Shown: positions 15,394 through 24,233 of the stretch, one piece after another
Layout: every line of letters begins with the position of its first letter
Position numbering within the stretch: position 1 is the first letter of the stretch
Assembly (NCBI GenBank): GCA_050303435.1
Contig: JBNLBT010000029.1
Coordinates: 1 to 31,701 of the forward strand
Direction: 5' to 3'
Length of the DNA: 31,701 bases
From: JBNLBT01 sp050303435
GTDB taxonomy: Bacteria > Pseudomonadota > Gammaproteobacteria > Xanthomonadales > Marinicellaceae
Notes under the pieces: model-generated
Database searches by the model: none
Told to the model about the DNA's origin: nothing
Seen by the model: only the letters and a program-made list of their open reading frames with translations
Program-made: the position numbers and the translations under genes

Positions 15394-16782
15394 ATGCACT
15401 CTTTGCCAGAGGGCCACCCCTTGAAAGACCTGACCCAGGGCAGCATGCCCCGGCTGATCATTGCCATGGCCGTGCCGATCGCTTTCAGCATGCTGATTCA
15501 GAACCTGTATTACCTGGTGGACCTGTATTACGTCAGCCAGCTGGGTGAAGCGGCGCTGGCGGGGGTCAGTGCGGCCGGCAATTTGACTTTTTTCATCATG
15601 GCGCTGACCCAGATCCTCGGCGTCGGCACCGTCACCCTGGTGGCGCAGGCGGTGGGGCGTCGCGACCGCGATGACGCGCAATTGATTTTCAACCAGTCGC
15701 TGGTGCTGTCGGCGGCGCTGGCCGCGATCACTGTGATGTGCGGGTATCTGCTGTCCAAGGCCTACGTTTATGGCATCGTTGATGATCCACTCAGCCGCGA
15801 CAGCGGCATCGAATACCTGTATTGGGTCACCCCCGGACTGGCCGGGCAATTCGCCCTGGTGGCCATGGGATCGGCGCTGCGCGGCACCGGCCTGGTTAAA
15901 CCCACCGTGATCGTGCAGTTCATCACCGTGGTGATCAACATTCTTCTGGTGCCGGTGCTGGTGGACGGCCGCCTCACCGGCCACCCGATGGGCGTGGCCG
16001 GCGCCGGACTGGCCACGTCAATCGCTGTATTGCTGGGGGTGGTTTTGTTGGGCGTGTACTTTCACGCGCTGGAAAAATACGTGTCTTTTGACCCCGCGCT
16101 GTTTAAACCGCGCTGGGTCACCTGGCGACGCATGCTCGCGATCGGCCTGCCGGCCGGTGGCGAATTTTTCATGATGTTTTTCTATCTGGCGTTCATTTAT
16201 TGGCTGATTCAGGATTTTGGCGCCGCCGCCCAGGCCGGTTTTGGTCTGGGCTCACGCGTGATTCAGGCCTTGTTCCTGCCGGCCCTTGCTGTGGCCTTCG
16301 CGCTGCCGGCCATCGTCGGCCAGAATTTTGGCGCCGGGCAACACCGTCGCGTGGCCGTGGCCTTCACCTGGGGCATCTTCATGGTCATGATCATCATGGG
16401 AGCGATGACGCTGTTGTGTCAGTGGTGGCCCGAACCGATGGCCGCCTTTTTCAGCGAAGACGCCGACACCGTGGGCGTGGCGGTGGAATTCATGCAATTC
16501 GTCAGCCTGAATTTCATTGCCTCAGGCATCATCATGGCCACCTCCGGCATGTTCCAGGGGCTGGGCAACACCTGGCCCGCGCTGTACAGCTCCGCTGCCC
16601 GCCTGATGTTGTTCTTTGTGCCGGCCTGGTGGCTGTCCACACACGGTGCGTTTGAACTGCGCCAGCTGTGGACGCTGGCGGTGCTGTCCGCCTACCTGCA
16701 AATGGGCTTTGCCCTGTTCCTGCTGCGCGGACAATTCCGCAAAAAACTGCGCATTGATGCGGCCATGGATCCGTTGAACTGA
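15394..16782 (+). CDS. MATE family multidrug/Na+ efflux transporter
   Basis: A protein of up to 462 residues with about 12 membrane spans in two homologous halves. MATE features include SMPRLIIAMAVPIAFSMLIQ, NLYYLVDLYYVSQLGEAALAGVS, GTVTLVAQAVGRRD and, in the second half, LPAIVGQNFGAGQHRR, with GMFQGLGNTWPAL. It would export cationic compounds in exchange for Na+ or H+. Two starts are possible: the ATG at 15394, or the TTG at 15421, which begins MKDLTQGSM, a usual MATE N-terminus, and has AGAGGG 7 nt upstream. A TACAAT box at 15390-15395 overlaps the first ATG and favours the TTG. The gene converges with 16792-17763, ending 9 nt away. Substrate unknown. Confidence 0.93.
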   Translation: MHSLPEGHPLKDLTQGSMPRLIIAMAVPIAFSMLIQNLYYLVDLYYVSQLGEAALAGVSAAGNLTFFIMALTQILGVGTVTLVAQAVGRRDRDDAQLIFNQSLVLSAALAAITVMCGYLLSKAYVYGIVDDPLSRDSGIEYLYWVTPGLAGQFALVAMGSALRGTGLVKPTVIVQFITVVINILLVPVLVDGRLTGHPMGVAGAGLATSIAVLLGVVLLGVYFHALEKYVSFDPALFKPRWVTWRRMLAIGLPAGGEFFMMFFYLAFIYWLIQDFGAAAQAGFGLGSRVIQALFLPALAVAFALPAIVGQNFGAGQHRRVAVAFTWGIFMVMIIMGAMTLLCQWWPEPMAAFFSEDADTVGVAVEFMQFVSLNFIASGIIMATSGMFQGLGNTWPALYSSAARLMLFFVPAWWLSTHGAFELRQLWTLAVLSAYLQMGFALFLLRGQFRKKLRIDAAMDPLN

Positions 16783-16791
16783 CCGAGGCCA

Positions 16792-17763
16792 TCACTCCAA
16801 CAGCAAGCGGCTCAATCCCTGCAAAGGGGCCAATACCTCCGGATCATGCGCCTCGCGCCACGCCTGCCAAGCCGACCAGTCCAAAGAATCGGATTTTTCC
16901 TCTTCGGCCCGATGCGTCAGCGACCAGACAAATTCATCCAGAAGCCCCGCATCCAGCAATGTGTCAAAGCCCACCGCATCGGATGCGGTTTCTTCCCGCA
17001 ACCCGCGTTGCACCATGGCCACCGCTTCATAGACCTGCAAATCACGGCTCAGCGTGTCGATGAACGCCCCATCGTTCAGTGCGTTGACCATGCCAACGTT
17101 GTAAATCAATATCAGCTTGCCCCGTGCGTCATCGCCAGCACTCAGGTCTGAATTGAATTCATTGGCATCCAACACGATCTTCACTTGGCGTTCTTTGACT
17201 TTTTTAAATCGAATGCTGCCCATCAAATCCCGCGCCAGCGTCAGCGATTGTTGAAAATCCAATGCACCGGGGGCCGATGACAGCCGCAGTTTGATGTAAT
17301 GGTGGTGGCTGGCGCCGAGATACAGTTCCGACTTCCACTGACCGCCCTCACCGTCCAGCACGAATTGATCGTACAACACCGTGAGCTCATCCAATGCCTG
17401 TTGCGCATGACCGGTGTGCACCAGATGGCGTCTGGATTGTTCGTGTGCCTGACGAATTTCTTCAAGCACATCGCGGTGATGCCGTCTGAGCAGATATTCT
17501 GGTTGCAGTGCAACCGGCATCGGATAGACATACAAGGTGGCGTGGCGCAGGCCGTCCTCAGAATTGTAACTGATCATTACACCACCGGCCGGGTCTGCGT
17601 GGTAATGCGGTTTATCCGCCGTCATGCCGTGCATCGACGCCGCCACCTCCACGCGCTTGGCTGAAGGCAGCTTCAGTTTGATCTGTTTTTTTCTGGCTTC
17701 GGCCGTCAATGTGCACAACAACAAGACCACAATCAGTCCAATTCGCTCTGTTTTTATTTGCAT
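16792..17763 (-). CDS. Secreted protein of unknown function
   Basis: A 323-residue protein with a signal peptide (MQIKTERIGLIVVLLLCTLTAEA, cleavage before RKK). The mature part starts very basic (RKKQIKLKLPSAKRVEV) and then alternates strands and helices. A segment of about 55-85 (GGVMISYNSEDGLRHATLYVYP) and one of about 130-190 (LYDQFVLDGEGGQWKSELYLG to DFQQSLTLARDLMGSIRF) look like strands of one beta-rich domain of the kind that asks how a value changes an uptake or efficiency term, but no family is recognised. The C-terminus is helical and acidic. GAGGAG lies about 9 nt upstream of the ATG. The gene is divergent from 17959-19449 and convergent with the MATE gene. Confidence 0.72.
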   Translation of the reverse strand: MQIKTERIGLIVVLLLCTLTAEARKKQIKLKLPSAKRVEVAASMHGMTADKPHYHADPAGGVMISYNSEDGLRHATLYVYPMPVALQPEYLLRRHHRDVLEEIRQAHEQSRRHLVHTGHAQQALDELTVLYDQFVLDGEGGQWKSELYLGASHHHYIKLRLSSAPGALDFQQSLTLARDLMGSIRFKKVKERQVKIVLDANEFNSDLSAGDDARGKLILIYNVGMVNALNDGAFIDTLSRDLQVYEAVAMVQRGLREETASDAVGFDTLLDAGLLDEFVWSLTHRAEEEKSDSLDWSAWQAWREAHDPEVLAPLQGLSRLLLE

Positions 17764-17832
17764 GTCCTTAACTCCTCAGGGATTGATTATTCTGACAACG
17801 GATTCCAATGCAGGTCCACTTTTTTTCTGCGT

Positions 17833-17867
17833 TTGCCCGATCTGGTTTGCTTGTCCGATCTGGTTTG
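17833..17867. repeat. Tandem 17-bp direct repeat in a divergent promoter region
   Basis: TTGCCCGATCTGGTTTG (17833-17849) and TTGTCCGATCTGGTTTG (17851-17867) differ at one base and repeat with an 18-bp period. They lie between the divergent starts at 17763 and 17959, upstream of a -35 box at 17901. The arrangement suits a binding site for a regulator acting on one or both genes. Confidence 0.75.
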
Positions 17868-17900
17868 TCTCATCACTGAACACGCGGCCCTGATCCAGAC

Positions 17901-17929
17901 TTGACATACAGCGACACAGATTGCATCAT
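17901..17929 (+). promoter_or_regulatory. Sigma-70 promoter of the 496-residue secreted protein gene
   Basis: A perfect TTGACA (17901-17906), a 17-nt spacer and CATCAT (17924-17929) place the transcript start near 17936, 23 nt before the ATG at 17959. The -10 box is imperfect. Confidence 0.55.
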
Positions 17930-17958
17930 GATTTTATTCCACCAGCGGATGGCTGCCC

Positions 17959-19449
17959 ATGAAAAAAACCGCAATGATTTTGATGATGCTGTGCTTTGCG
18001 AGCGGGGCGTTGGGTGAAACCACCCTCAGACAGGGGGACTATTGGAAAATATTTTTTATCAATGGTGAATACTACCATTTCGCTCAATCAGAGACTTACT
18101 CTATTGAAGAGAACGTGCACCGGCTGATGAATGAAAGGAAATTGCCGCAAAGCACGTGGCATGACATCATTGAGCACGGCCATTTTGACCTGGCCTCAGC
18201 GTTACTTAGTACACTGTGCTCCAGGTTGAGCAAGGAAGAATTGTGGCCCTACATTGAAACTGCCTTGCGCAGAGAAGCAAATTTTCCAGAGTACTCATTG
18301 GCCATGGCCGCATATAAAATCTTAGCGACTGAGCAGAAAACAGAGAATATACGGGCAGTCAATGTGCATCCGGAATATCGCCGCAACATGTGGCCAAATG
18401 TTTTGTGGATGGATTTATTTTCTGGCCCAGTGGACGACCGATTGAACACAGCGCGTGCAGCAGAGCAACTGGCCCTTCTTGCCAAGAATAATCGCATCGG
18501 CCAATATCCCCTGGCACAGTTCAACTCATTGGATGAAAACACACAAACGCCAGAACAGCAATTGCAAGCCCGTCAATACAGTGAAATGGTTCAATTGATG
18601 AGCCGCATTGCTCGCTCCGAGGACACCCAATACCTGGCCATGCTGGCCGAAGACGCGCCGTTCATGGTGGCTTTGCCCGCCTGGTTTGCACTCAGTCGGC
18701 TGGCACCAAAGCGGTACGCAGAGACCATCCTCAGGCGCAGCGCAGAAATGCATCGGCCACTGAGCTTTGTAAATATATATTGCCCTGAGGATGTCAACTT
18801 CGGGTTCTGCCAGCTCTATCCGGCCGAAGCAGCGCATGTGCTTTTTGCCGAAGTTGTATCTGCTGATACTTTGCGGGAGATACTGCTCAGTGACTCACTG
18901 TTGATGTCTTTGACTGCCAGCGAGAAACAAAACAGTGCGCAGTACAGACAGGAACTCTACAAATCCATGAAAGCCAATCATCACTGGTTGCGTGTGGTGA
19001 AGACTTTGCCTGAATGGCCTGTGTTGTTTTCTGAACTGCAAGAAAAGCTGAACACGATAAAACAGTGCGAGCTCGATTTGCAGGATGGTCAGAGAGTGGA
19101 CGCCATGTGTGTCTATTTTCTAACCAATCGCATCATCCCACAAAAAACGCAGGATGGGCTGCTTGAAGCGGCATTGAACCAACGCATCGATGACATCGGC
19201 ATGTTGAATTCAGTCACATTCATGCTCGACAGGAATCGAGGACTAAAAATTTTACAGGCCGTCCTGCACGGAAACCATTTTAGTGCACAGGTCACCGACG
19301 ATTTATTGTATAGGTGGCAGTTAAAAATTATCCACGGCACATGGCCCAAAATCTGGGATGAATACCTCCCGCAAGTCATCGAAAAAATCAGAAGCAGAGC
19401 GGATATAAATATTTCGCCGCTGCTGTCACCGGAATTCACCAACCATTGA
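17959..19449 (+). CDS. Secreted all-helical protein of unknown function
   Basis: A 496-residue protein with a signal peptide (MKKTAMILMMLCFASGALG, cleavage before ETT). The rest is strongly alpha-helical, with recurring pairs of amphipathic helices (for example TWHDIIEHGHFDLASALLST, EYSLAMAAYKILA, ARAAEQLALLAKNN, QYLAMLAEDAPFMVALPAWF), suggesting a solenoid of the HEAT or TPR kind without a clear consensus. No catalytic motif or known family is recognised. The coding region is visibly richer in A and T than its neighbours, which could mean horizontal transfer or weak selection on codon use. Its stop lies 3 nt from that of the convergent amidohydrolase gene. Only a weak ribosome binding site (GGATGG) precedes the ATG. 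Confidence 0.75.
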   Translation: MKKTAMILMMLCFASGALGETTLRQGDYWKIFFINGEYYHFAQSETYSIEENVHRLMNERKLPQSTWHDIIEHGHFDLASALLSTLCSRLSKEELWPYIETALRREANFPEYSLAMAAYKILATEQKTENIRAVNVHPEYRRNMWPNVLWMDLFSGPVDDRLNTARAAEQLALLAKNNRIGQYPLAQFNSLDENTQTPEQQLQARQYSEMVQLMSRIARSEDTQYLAMLAEDAPFMVALPAWFALSRLAPKRYAETILRRSAEMHRPLSFVNIYCPEDVNFGFCQLYPAEAAHVLFAEVVSADTLREILLSDSLLMSLTASEKQNSAQYRQELYKSMKANHHWLRVVKTLPEWPVLFSELQEKLNTIKQCELDLQDGQRVDAMCVYFLTNRIIPQKTQDGLLEAALNQRIDDIGMLNSVTFMLDRNRGLKILQAVLHGNHFSAQVTDDLLYRWQLKIIHGTWPKIWDEYLPQVIEKIRSRADINISPLLSPEFTNH

Positions 19450-19452
19450 CGG

Positions 19453-20913
19453 TCAAACCGGCGTTTCCCAACGCTTCAAATTGAGAAATTCGCGGCGCGT
19501 TGTGGGGCCGTAGGTGTTGAAGTGCGGTTGCGGGTTGTTGCGGTAGTTTTCGCGCATCTGCGCCACCACGTCTGTGGCGGTGAAGCGCTGCACTTCTGCG
19601 GCCTGGATGGCGTAGGGTTTGCAGGCATTGAGGCCGAAGATTTTGGCTTTCAATTCGGCGTTCAGATCGGCGTAGCCGTGTTGTTCCTGCAATTTTTCGC
19701 TGATCTGGAAGGCGCGGAAGGCCTGAATCTGGTCCTGCGGTGAGCCGTACCAGATCGAATCGGTGCCCCACAAGACGTTGTCGGCGCCGACGTATTTGAC
19801 CAGTTTGCCCAGCGCGTGCGCCGCCTGCACCGGGTGACGCATCAGAAAGCGCCAGGTTGAGCCCAACTCGGCGTACACATTGCTGTTCGGCGCCACGCCG
19901 TGATCCAGCACAGACTGCACCAGCGAATCGATGCCGGCCTTGCCCTGCCCGGCGGCAAAAGCGGTTTCCTCCACCGACGGATCGTATCCCGAATGATAAA
20001 CAATAAAATTCACGTCGGGATAGGCCTTGGCCACCGCGCCGATGTCGCTGCACAGGGAATGTTCATAAGAGCGCGGTCCGAACGGGATGCCCTTGTGAAT
20101 ACAGATGTTGCGAATGCCCAGTTTGCGCGCCTTTTCAATGAACGGCACGCCAATCTTTTCATCGTGCAGATAAAATCCGACGCCCTCCGGCCCCCACTGC
20201 GTGTAGGTTTTCCACGCCGCGACCCGCCATTTTTCCGCCAGTTCATCCATGCCGTCCAGGTCGCCGGCCTGATTGGGGTTCACGCGGCCGTGGATCAACA
20301 GGCGGTGATCGCCGGGCATTTGTTCAATAATTTGCTTTGTGGCGTGCGCTTCCTCGATGGTCAACGGTTCGCGTTCGCGCGTTGAAGGCACAAACGACAG
20401 CACCATCAGATCGGTGTCGCTGTCCATGAACACATCGCGGATGAAACGCTCGGGACCAAGGCATTCCAGGTAACTGCGCGTGCCGGGCTGGCTGGCCAGG
20501 TCGCAGGCGGCGTTGGGCAGGCTGGACAAGGGCCGCACGCTGTCCGGCAGATCTTCCAGCCAGCGGCCGTTGGGGTCGACGAAATGTCCCTGAATATCAA
20601 AAATAAACTCCGAACCGGACAGATCTTGTGCGGCCACCGCGGCGTCCGCATCGGCGTCTTTGGAGAGTCGGTAAAAGCCGTCCTGCAAGCCGTAGTGTGC
20701 GTTCACCCGGTTGGCCGCCATCAAGGTGGCGGCCGCGGCGCAACTGCTGCGCAAAAAACCGCGACGGTCCATGCGTGCACGGCGCGTTTGTGTTTCCACC
20801 TGCTGCCAGGCTTCGCGGTTGATCTGCTGTTCCCGCCGGGACAACTCGGGCGGCATGAATTCGCCGTTCGAGGTGGCATCAAATTTGATCGGCAATCCGG
20901 TGTTCTTTTTCAT
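19453..20913 (-). CDS. Tat-exported amidohydrolase family protein
   Basis: A 486-residue metal-dependent hydrolase of the amidohydrolase-related (ACMSD/2-pyrone hydrolase) superfamily with a TIM-barrel fold. Metal-site candidates are D106 and H110 (DIQGHF), the H in RNICIHKGIPFGP, H in FIVYHSGYDP and D in WGTDSIWYG. A twin-arginine signal (DRRGFLRSS, Arg 50-51) followed by AAAATLMAANRVNA indicates folded export to the periplasm, but is preceded by 49 hydrophilic residues. The ATG at 20913 has AGGAG 8 nt upstream, whereas the internal ATG at 20772, which would give a short Tat leader, has none. The substrate is unknown. It converges with the helical protein gene and is divergent from the sigma-like gene. 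Confidence 0.88.
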   Translation of the reverse strand: MKKNTGLPIKFDATSNGEFMPPELSRREQQINREAWQQVETQTRRARMDRRGFLRSSCAAAATLMAANRVNAHYGLQDGFYRLSKDADADAAVAAQDLSGSEFIFDIQGHFVDPNGRWLEDLPDSVRPLSSLPNAACDLASQPGTRSYLECLGPERFIRDVFMDSDTDLMVLSFVPSTREREPLTIEEAHATKQIIEQMPGDHRLLIHGRVNPNQAGDLDGMDELAEKWRVAAWKTYTQWGPEGVGFYLHDEKIGVPFIEKARKLGIRNICIHKGIPFGPRSYEHSLCSDIGAVAKAYPDVNFIVYHSGYDPSVEETAFAAGQGKAGIDSLVQSVLDHGVAPNSNVYAELGSTWRFLMRHPVQAAHALGKLVKYVGADNVLWGTDSIWYGSPQDQIQAFRAFQISEKLQEQHGYADLNAELKAKIFGLNACKPYAIQAAEVQRFTATDVVAQMRENYRNNPQPHFNTYGPTTRREFLNLKRWETPV

Positions 20914-20991
20914 CGCGACTCTCCTGTGAAGTGTGTGTATTGGGCGCGGCGCTCTGCGATAGCGGACCGGTTGGCGCGGCCACCAACGTCT

Positions 20992-20997
20992 GTTATA
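20992..20997 (-). promoter_or_regulatory. Possible -10 box for the amidohydrolase gene
   Basis: TATAAC on the minus strand, about 79 nt before the ATG at 20913. No good -35 box is seen at the right distance. Nothing else was recognised in the rest of 20914-21116. Confidence 0.25.
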
Positions 20998-21116
20998 CAT
21001 CCAACCAGTGCCGCGGCGCAATGGGCAATCGGTCACGCCTCTGGGCCGCTGACTAATCGCACCAGCGGCGCGCGCCGGCTGTGCAAAAAATGCCTCGCCT
21101 GTGGTCTGAATATCAC

Positions 21117-21122
21117 TATAAT
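21117..21122 (+). promoter_or_regulatory. Probable -10 box of the sigma-like/pseudokinase unit
   Basis: A perfect TATAAT 30 nt before the ATG at 21152. The -35 region is weak, so the promoter may need an activator or an alternative sigma factor. Confidence 0.4.
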
Positions 21123-21151
21123 AGAATCACATTCACGGCACATTTAAGGCA

Positions 21152-21619
21152 ATGACGCAACAAAGTCCGGCAGCAGCCGAACACACGGAACCCGGCACCA
21201 GACACCTGGAACGGTTTGTCAACCGCGCGGTGGTGCACGCCTACAAACAACAGCTGCTGGAGCGCGCACCGCAGCAGCCAGTGGCCGAACTGATTGACGC
21301 ACTCTGCGCAGAACACCGACACCTGCTGCAATCCGAGTTGGACCCGGCGCAATGGCACACGCTGGCCGCCAAGGCGTTGCGTCAATTTGTCTACGCGCAG
21401 ATGTCACAGAAAGACACCGATCACTGGCTCAGTCAATTGCCCCACATTCTGATTAAATTGCACCGCTATTCGGAAACCATCACCGATGTGTTCACCCTGC
21501 ACTTCTTTGCCGGCATGCCGCTTGAGCGCATCGCAGAAGTGCTGGATTTGAACCCGGATGAAGTGCACAAAATGTGGATCAAGGCGCAATTGATGGTTTC
21601 TGTGAGTCTCAACCAATGA
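21152..21619 (+). CDS. Degenerate ECF-type sigma-70-like protein
   Basis: A 155-residue protein, shorter than typical ECF factors (about 180-200). Residues 107-147 (SETITDVFTLHFFAGMPLER, IAEVLDLNPDEVHKMWIKA) match sigma region 4, the helix-turn-helix that recognises -35 DNA. Residues 66-84 (AQWHTLAAKALRQFVYAQM) resemble the last helix of region 2 in ECF factors paired with Ser/Thr kinases (ECF43-type), where the pattern is FFxLAAxxMRRILVDxAR, but the preceding region 2.1-2.2 is mostly gone. It may therefore act as a DNA- or RNA-polymerase-binding regulator rather than a true sigma factor. Its stop overlaps the next start (ATGA), so it is translationally coupled to the pseudokinase. Confidence 0.72.
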   Translation: MTQQSPAAAEHTEPGTRHLERFVNRAVVHAYKQQLLERAPQQPVAELIDALCAEHRHLLQSELDPAQWHTLAAKALRQFVYAQMSQKDTDHWLSQLPHILIKLHRYSETITDVFTLHFFAGMPLERIAEVLDLNPDEVHKMWIKAQLMVSVSLNQ

Positions 21620-24060
21620 ACACCGCCAAACTGTTCTGGAAAAAAATCGATCAACTGGTGGAAAGCCAGCCGCCGATGTCCGTTGAAGAGGCCATCGCTC
21701 AACTCAACCCGTCGGCCGCGCGCATCATACAGGACAATCTGATCCCGCCGTGCATGGACGATGCGTCCATCTTTGCCGCCTTGCAGGAATCGCTGCAGGA
21801 CCACAGCCTGGACATTGACGACGGCGCGGCGCACCGCGATCCGCGCAGCGGCCGCAACAAACAGATACAGTGGCACGAGCAGCGACTGAACAAAAAACGT
21901 CGTTTGCGGTTTTTTGCCCACACCGCGGCCATGGCCGCGCTGGATCACCCCGGCGTGGCGCGTCTGCTGGACGCCGGCGTGGACAAATACGAGCACGGCT
22001 GGATGCAGTTCGAACGTTTGCAGGGCGCCACCCTGAAACAACACCTGGTGCTGGGCCAGCCGGACACGACCAACACCCTGCAGCAGTTCGCCTTCATGCT
22101 GGCCGCCCTGGACGCCGCCCACGCACAGCACATCAGTCACAACCACCTCAACAGTGATGCGGTGCTGATGCTCGAGGACGCCGGCATCGCGCACCCGTTG
22201 ATCCACTCATTCAGAATTCAACCGGCACAGAAAACACACGCCAGCGACGCCAACGAAGAATTGTTCATTGATCCCGAGCTGATTGACAGTGAGCTGGACG
22301 ATGCACGACTGGATTTTCATCCGCACAAAGACCTGGCGGCGGTGAAACAGATGCTGATTCAGGCGCTGTATCTTTCACAGCAACACGACCTGACACTGGA
22401 ACAACGCAAACAGGTGGCCAGCGGCGAAACCGCCACTGAAGTCATGACTGAGGCTTTGCACGCGCAGGCAGCGCCGCAATTGCAGGCGCTGTTGACCGCG
22501 TGCGAAAGCGCATCAACACCCGGCGATGCCCGCGCGGAGATGGCTGAGCTGATCCAGCGGCTCCAGGCCAGCCTGGATGCGTCCAGACAAGCGCCACCGG
22601 TGGCGCACAAAAAGAAGAAACCCAAGCGCCAGAAAAAAACCAAGGAGCAAGCACCGGCCCGCGCCGGCAGTCAACGGGCCCTGCCATTGCTGGCCGCCCT
22701 GTGCGTATTGTCTCTGGCCGGGCTGGGCTATTTCGCCTGGCAGGCCCGCAATGCCAGCAACGCATTGCACGATGAGCAGCAGCGCGTGCAATCGCGTTTT
22801 GCCGCCGATGTGGCCAACATGCAAAGCATGCATGATCAACTGCAGCGCCTGGGTCGCAGCGACGCCATGCTGGCCTGGATCAACGGCAGCGCACCCAGCA
22901 CCGATCTGCTGTCATCCGAACCGTTGACCGGCGCCAAGTATTTGTTGCTGCGCGGTCAGATTCAGGCGCCGTCCGACCTCGAGGCGGCGCAGCGCGATGT
23001 GCAGCAGGCTTTGCAGCTGTTGTCCAATGACACCGCGCACGCCGCGCAGCGCAAAGAGCAGTTGCAGCTGTATTCACTGGCGCATTCAATGGACAGCGAA
23101 CTGGCCCTTAAGCTGGGCGACGCCGGGGCCGTTTTGCCGTCGCTGGACCAGGCCTACCGGGCCGCCATGGAGTTGGCCTCACTGGATGAGACTGTGTCGC
23201 ACGAAAGCGTGTGGCTGGCCACCCATGCACTGGCACTGCACCACATCAACAACCACAACCCGCTGCAGGCAGACAAATTCATCACACAGTCTGTGGACAC
23301 CGCCATTGCAGCACTCAATCAAAGCGCACTGAAAGACCGCCCCCGGTGGCACGCGCGTTACAGTTTGTCGCTGCACGATCGCGCCCGCCAGGCAATGCTG
23401 CGGGGCCAGTCATCCCAGGCACTGGCGGCATTGGACGGCGCATTGGAACAAAGCGATCTGGCCATCGAATTGCAACCGGACAATCTGCAGGCCCTGATCC
23501 AGCGACAACGCCTGCTGATTGCGTTCAGTCAGGTGTACCTCGACAACGGGCAATTGCGCGCGGCACAAACGGTGGCGCAACAGGCGGTGCAAAACGGCGA
23601 AGTGCTGCTGCACAAAGCACCGCGCAATGACACCGAAGTGCTCAGCAACCAGTTCGAAGCACTGCACGTGTCCGAAGAGATTTACCGTCAGGCCGGTGAA
23701 GCCGCGATTGCGGCCTCGTTGGTGACGCGGCAGATCCAGACGCTGGAACAACTCAGCACACTGCAATCTAAACAATCGCGCTGGTCGTATCTGCTGGCAG
23801 AAGCGCTGTTGGAGTCGGCGGAGTTTGACCAGCAGTTCAAACAGTTCGAATCTTCCACCCTGAAACGTCAGCAAGTGATTGATATTCTTGAACCCCTGCA
23901 GCAAGGCGTGGGATTGGAATGGCCGCAGCAAGCGGTGCTGGTGAAAGCCTATTTACAGACCAATCGGGCCGAACTGGCCCGACCGTTGATCGATTCAATC
24001 CGTTTGCACGGGCACATCAGCGACGATTTGCGCGCCTTGATGAACCGCCACAATCTGTGA
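21616..24060 (+). CDS. Membrane-anchored pseudokinase with TPR-like repeats
   Basis: An 814-residue protein. Residues of about 75-320 follow the protein kinase fold: RFFAHTAAMAALDHPGVARLLDAG (98-121) matches helix C to strand 4; FIDPEL (217-222) matches the APE segment; HKDLAAVKQMLIQAL (237-251) matches helix F. The catalytic residues are lost: the HRDLKPxN loop reads HNHLNSDA (175-182) and the DFG motif reads HSF (197-199). A basic linker (HKKKKPKRQKK, 331-341) precedes one membrane span (354-376), and then comes a long helical, TPR-like periplasmic part with repeats to the C-terminus. Signal-relay or scaffold function with the coupled sigma-like protein is inferred. The start at 21616 overlaps the preceding stop by 4 nt. 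Confidence 0.8.
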   Translation: MNTAKLFWKKIDQLVESQPPMSVEEAIAQLNPSAARIIQDNLIPPCMDDASIFAALQESLQDHSLDIDDGAAHRDPRSGRNKQIQWHEQRLNKKRRLRFFAHTAAMAALDHPGVARLLDAGVDKYEHGWMQFERLQGATLKQHLVLGQPDTTNTLQQFAFMLAALDAAHAQHISHNHLNSDAVLMLEDAGIAHPLIHSFRIQPAQKTHASDANEELFIDPELIDSELDDARLDFHPHKDLAAVKQMLIQALYLSQQHDLTLEQRKQVASGETATEVMTEALHAQAAPQLQALLTACESASTPGDARAEMAELIQRLQASLDASRQAPPVAHKKKKPKRQKKTKEQAPARAGSQRALPLLAALCVLSLAGLGYFAWQARNASNALHDEQQRVQSRFAADVANMQSMHDQLQRLGRSDAMLAWINGSAPSTDLLSSEPLTGAKYLLLRGQIQAPSDLEAAQRDVQQALQLLSNDTAHAAQRKEQLQLYSLAHSMDSELALKLGDAGAVLPSLDQAYRAAMELASLDETVSHESVWLATHALALHHINNHNPLQADKFITQSVDTAIAALNQSALKDRPRWHARYSLSLHDRARQAMLRGQSSQALAALDGALEQSDLAIELQPDNLQALIQRQRLLIAFSQVYLDNGQLRAAQTVAQQAVQNGEVLLHKAPRNDTEVLSNQFEALHVSEEIYRQAGEAAIAASLVTRQIQTLEQLSTLQSKQSRWSYLLAEALLESAEFDQQFKQFESSTLKRQQVIDILEPLQQGVGLEWPQQAVLVKAYLQTNRAELARPLIDSIRLHGHISDDLRALMNRHNL

Positions 24061-24146
24061 TATCCAAAGATTAAGGCCTGCCAAACGGCTTGAACTGCTG
24101 ATGCCCTGACTGTGGACTGCAAGCCGGCAATTGGCGCGGCGCTTGT

Positions 24147-24161
24147 CTTGCCCGCGGCAAG
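24147..24161. repeat. Short hairpin between convergent genes
   Basis: CTTGC-CCGCG-GCAAG lies between the pseudokinase stop (24060) and the stop of the PuuD-like gene (24234). No T-run follows, so it is a weak terminator at best. Confidence 0.3.
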
Positions 24162-24233
24162 CCCTCAGGACATCAACAGCAGTTCATACATGTTCACAGA
24201 CCGTGCAGTCCTGCGCGGCCTCAGATCAAAGGC

